The position numbers and the translations under genes were made by a program. The notes beneath the pieces are model-generated. The model saw only the letters and a program-made list of their open reading frames with translations, did not search any database and was not told the DNA's origin. This document shows positions 61,596 through 64,000 of a stretch of DNA of 64,000 nucleotides, piece by piece. The stretch is taken from the NCBI RefSeq assembly GCF_000590475.1, contig NZ_CP007441.1:3354660-3418659 (forward strand), in the 5' to 3' direction. The DNA is from Stutzerimonas stutzeri (lineage in GTDB: Bacteria; Pseudomonadota; Gammaproteobacteria; Pseudomonadales; Pseudomonadaceae). Position 1 is the first letter of the stretch; each line of letters begins with the position of its first letter.

Positions 61596-63284
61596 TCAAG
61601 CCTGATCGCGTAGCTCCCTGCGCAGGATCTTGCCAACCGGCGTCATTGGCAAGGAGTCGCGGAATACGAAGTGCCGCGGCACTTTGTAGCCAGTGAAATT
61701 CTCTCGGCAATAGGCTTGTAGCTCTTCGAGGGTCAGGCTGGCATCGCTGCGGACCACGAACAGCTTCACCGCCTCCCCCGACTTCTCGTCCGGCACGCCG
61801 ATCGTGGCGCAGGCGGCCACTTTCGGATGGGCCATGACCACGTCTTCGATCTCGTTGGGATAGACGTTGAAGCCGGAAACGATGATCAGGTCCTTCTTGC
61901 GATCGACGATGCGCACGAAGCCGTCCGGATCGATCACCGCGATGTCGCCGGTCTTCAGCCAGCCCTCTGCATCGAGCACTTCGGCAGTCGCTTCAGGGCG
62001 CTGCCAATAGCCCTTCATGACTTGAGGCCCCTTGACACAAAGTTCGCCCCGCTCGCCCAGTGGCAATTCGTCACCCTCGTCGCCGATGACCTTCAATGCG
62101 GTACCCGGTACTGGCAGGCCGACCGTGCCGAGACGCGACTTGTCCCCGTGTGGATTGGCACACACAACCGGCGAGGTCTCAGTCAGCCCATAACCTTCGG
62201 TTACGGTGACGCCTGTCATGTCCTTCCAGCGCTCGGCCACGGCGGATACCAATGCTGTGCCGCCTGAGTTAGTGCCCTTGAGCGAGGAGAAGTTGATCTT
62301 CTTGAATTCCGGGTGCGACATGAGCGCAACGAACAAGGTGTTCAGCCCGAGAAAGGCGGTGAAACGCCACTTCTGCAATTCCTTGACGAAGCCGCCAATG
62401 TCGCGGGGATTGGTGATCAGCACGTTGTGGTTACCGGTCACCATCATGCACATGCAGTTAACGGTGAAGGCGTAGATGTGATACAGCGGCAGCGGAGCGA
62501 TCATGATCTCCTGACCCTCCTTGATCAGAGTCTGCCCATGCTCATCGAGCTGCTGCATGTTGGCGCGGGCCTGCTGCATGTTGGCGACCAGATTCCCGTG
62601 GCTGAGCATGGCGCCCTTGGCAACACCGGTCGTTCCGCCGGTGTATTGCAACACGGCGATGGCGTCGAGCGTCAGTGGAACTGGTTTGAGGCTGTGGCGC
62701 CCCCCCTCTGCCAGCACATGTTTGAACGAAACCGCCTGCGGCAGGTTGTAAGCTGGCACCATCTTTTTCACATGCTTGACCACGGCATTGACCAGCAGGC
62801 CCTTGAACGAAGGCAGCATGTCGCCGATGCGCGCTTCGATCAACACCTCGATGTTGGTGTCTGGCAACACCTCCTGCACCAACTTGCCAAAGGTATTGAG
62901 ATAAACGAGCGCCCGGGCGCCGGAATCTTTGAACTGGTGACGCATCTCGCGGGCGGTGTACAGCGGATTGGTATTGACGACGATCAGTCCTGCCCGCAAG
63001 GCGCCAAAGACGGCTATCGGATATTGCAGCAGGTTGGGCATTTGCACGGCGATGCGGTCGCCCGGTTGCAGGTCCGTATGGTTCTGCAGCCAAGCAGCGA
63101 ACGCTCCCGAATAGCGCTCCAGGTCGGCGTAGGTAAGCGTTACGTCCATATTGCTGAACGCGGAACGGTTCGCATGGGTCTTGCAAGAGCGCTCGAATAC
63201 TTCCACTACCGAGCGGAAGCCCCCCATATCCACGTCGTTGGGCACACCGGCGGGACGTTTATCATTCCAGAAGTCAGGTTGCAT
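61596..63284 (-). CDS. fadD2: long-chain fatty-acid--CoA ligase FadD2
   Basis: A 562-residue paralogue of FadD1 with the same domains: QYTGGTTGVAKGAMLSH, EGYGLTETSPVVCANPH and KTGDIAVIDPDGFVRIVDRKKDLIIVSGFNVYPNEIEDV. A short insert, NMQQARANMQQLDEHGQTLIKEGQE, after the P-loop makes it differ from FadD1. It corresponds in position to P. aeruginosa fadD2 (PA3300). ATG 63284 lies in the AT-rich divergent gap with the maoC-like gene. FadD1 and FadD2 differ in preferred chain length in P. aeruginosa; the same may apply here. Confidence 0.94.
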   Translation of the reverse strand: MQPDFWNDKRPAGVPNDVDMGGFRSVVEVFERSCKTHANRSAFSNMDVTLTYADLERYSGAFAAWLQNHTDLQPGDRIAVQMPNLLQYPIAVFGALRAGLIVVNTNPLYTAREMRHQFKDSGARALVYLNTFGKLVQEVLPDTNIEVLIEARIGDMLPSFKGLLVNAVVKHVKKMVPAYNLPQAVSFKHVLAEGGRHSLKPVPLTLDAIAVLQYTGGTTGVAKGAMLSHGNLVANMQQARANMQQLDEHGQTLIKEGQEIMIAPLPLYHIYAFTVNCMCMMVTGNHNVLITNPRDIGGFVKELQKWRFTAFLGLNTLFVALMSHPEFKKINFSSLKGTNSGGTALVSAVAERWKDMTGVTVTEGYGLTETSPVVCANPHGDKSRLGTVGLPVPGTALKVIGDEGDELPLGERGELCVKGPQVMKGYWQRPEATAEVLDAEGWLKTGDIAVIDPDGFVRIVDRKKDLIIVSGFNVYPNEIEDVVMAHPKVAACATIGVPDEKSGEAVKLFVVRSDASLTLEELQAYCRENFTGYKVPRHFVFRDSLPMTPVGKILRRELRDQA

Positions 63285-63558
63285 TTGTTATTGGCCTCGT
63301 TACCTGAGAGTGTCTGGCCCACTCACGGCGGGCTGTGGCGAACTTAACAGCTCCGCATTGCGACGCAATAGTTCGACTGCGTAAATCAGCGATGTGAATC
63401 TCGGCCCACGGCAGCAAACAGCCTGGAGCGGGACAACCCCATCGCAGAGCTCTAGAATGCAACCACCCAAACGCCCTCCACGGCGTGCCCGTCATGACGT
63501 ACGGCAGTACCTGCCGCGACGGGGTTTTCCGTTTGTTACCGCATTCAGAGGTTTACGC

Positions 63559-64000
63559 ATGAGTACGCTGAGCAATACACCCTACGCCGATCTGGAAGTC
63601 GGCCAGAAGGCGACCTACAGCAAGACCGTGGAAGAGCGCGACATTCAGCTGTTCGCCGCCATGTCCGGCGACCATAACCCGGTCCACCTGGACGCGGACT
63701 ACGCCGCCTCGACGATCTTCCGCGAGCGTATCGCCCACGGCATGTTCAGTGGTGCGCTGATCAGCGCCGCAGTGGCGTGCGAGTTGCCAGGACCGGGCAC
63801 CATCTATCTCGGACAGACGATGCGCTTCGCCCTGCCGGTCAAGCTCGGCGACACCTTGACCGTGCGCCTGGAGATTCTCGAGAAACTACCGAAGTTTCGT
63901 GTCCGCATCGCCACCCAGGTATTCAACCAGCGCGAGGAAATGGTCGTCGATGGCGAGGCCGAAATCCTTGCACCGCGCAAAGCGCAAACCGTCGAGATCA
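63559..64000 (+). CDS. MaoC-like (R)-specific enoyl-CoA hydratase, truncated by window end
   Basis: The first 147 codons of a hot-dog-fold hydratase; the frame continues past base 64000. ADLEVGQKATYSKTVEERDIQLFAAMSGDHNPVHLDADYAASTIFRERIAHGMFSGALISA holds the hydratase 2 motif with catalytic Asp and His (AxxSGDxNPVHxD). It hydrates trans-2-enoyl-CoA to (R)-3-hydroxyacyl-CoA. It is divergent from fadD2 and matches the place of PA3302 near fadD1/fadD2. ATG 63559 follows AGAGG. Confidence 0.9.
   Translation, partial: MSTLSNTPYADLEVGQKATYSKTVEERDIQLFAAMSGDHNPVHLDADYAASTIFRERIAHGMFSGALISAAVACELPGPGTIYLGQTMRFALPVKLGDTLTVRLEILEKLPKFRVRIATQVFNQREEMVVDGEAEILAPRKAQTVEI

Noticed and set aside
1..64000. 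CRISPR array, prophage, integrative element, tRNA or rRNA genes
   Set aside because: No spaced direct repeats of CRISPR size, integrase or transposase motifs, or tRNA-like cloverleaf with conserved arms were seen.

Overview
The window reads as ordinary chromosome of a high-GC gammaproteobacterium of the Pseudomonas / Stutzerimonas type. The best support is gene content and order. A 373-residue FabH-like synthase resembles P. aeruginosa PA3286. The run hrpA - fadD1 - fadD2 - maoC at the right end matches my recollection of the PA3297-PA3302 order. RlmF, YejK, MltF, MetE/MetR and an NhaD-type antiporter also fit. I see no transposase, integrase, phage gene, CRISPR array, tRNA or rRNA, and composition looks even, so this is mostly core and shell genome.

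Layout. 1-11 kb: the end of nhaD, a small winged-helix protein, two MFS carriers, rlmF, a two-gene GNAT unit, yejK, uppP, a GST-like protein, a GIY-YIG protein, mltF and ybaK. 11-16.4 kb: metE with its own terminator, an exoD-like membrane protein, metR and a FemAB-like acyltransferase. 16.6-24.3 kb: a porin with a strong terminator, the FabH-like synthase, small conserved proteins, an ankyrin protein, a periplasmic binding protein, an MFS carrier and a SIMPL protein. 24.4-31.2 kb: three alpha/beta hydrolases around a translationally coupled response regulator / PAS-histidine kinase pair, plus a SLC13-type permease with two TrkA-C domains.

31.4-38.7 kb: a lipoprotein, small acidic proteins, a DUF445 membrane protein, a frameshifted HIT hydrolase, a CPG2-like carboxypeptidase, a GntP permease and a YfcG-like GST. 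38.7-41.8 kb: an ECF sigma factor, its RskA-type anti-sigma factor and a secreted DUF3455 protein, divergent from a YCII/PhnB pair. 42-46.5 kb: a GlxA-type regulator divergent from an isochorismatase-like hydrolase, a Ub-Mut7C RNase-domain protein, a TauE/SafE exporter and RNase Z. 46.5-52.7 kb is the most accessory-looking part: a LysR regulator divergent from a degenerate WrbA-like flavodoxin and an MFS carrier, a TetR regulator divergent from an atypical SDR and a DsbA-fold isomerase, and a Tat-type YghX-like hydrolase. 52.9-64 kb: hrpA, a Cache chemoreceptor, fadD1, fadD2 and a truncated maoC-like gene.

How genes work together. The clearest functional units are MetR/MetE (methionine), the FabH-like synthase with FadD1/FadD2/MaoC (fatty-acid activation and beta-oxidation intermediates feeding synthesis, by analogy with P. 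aeruginosa), the sigma/anti-sigma/DUF3455 stress module, and two small divergent regulator-target cassettes at 46.5-51.6 kb with visible operator-like repeats. Two unlisted-size genes (40 and 50 codons) were found by reading the minus strand directly. I found no convincing wholly new system. The best leads are the frameshifted HIT gene, the two small genes, the SDR with Phe in place of the catalytic Tyr, the WrbA-like protein with altered FMN motifs, and the orphan receiver/kinase pair.
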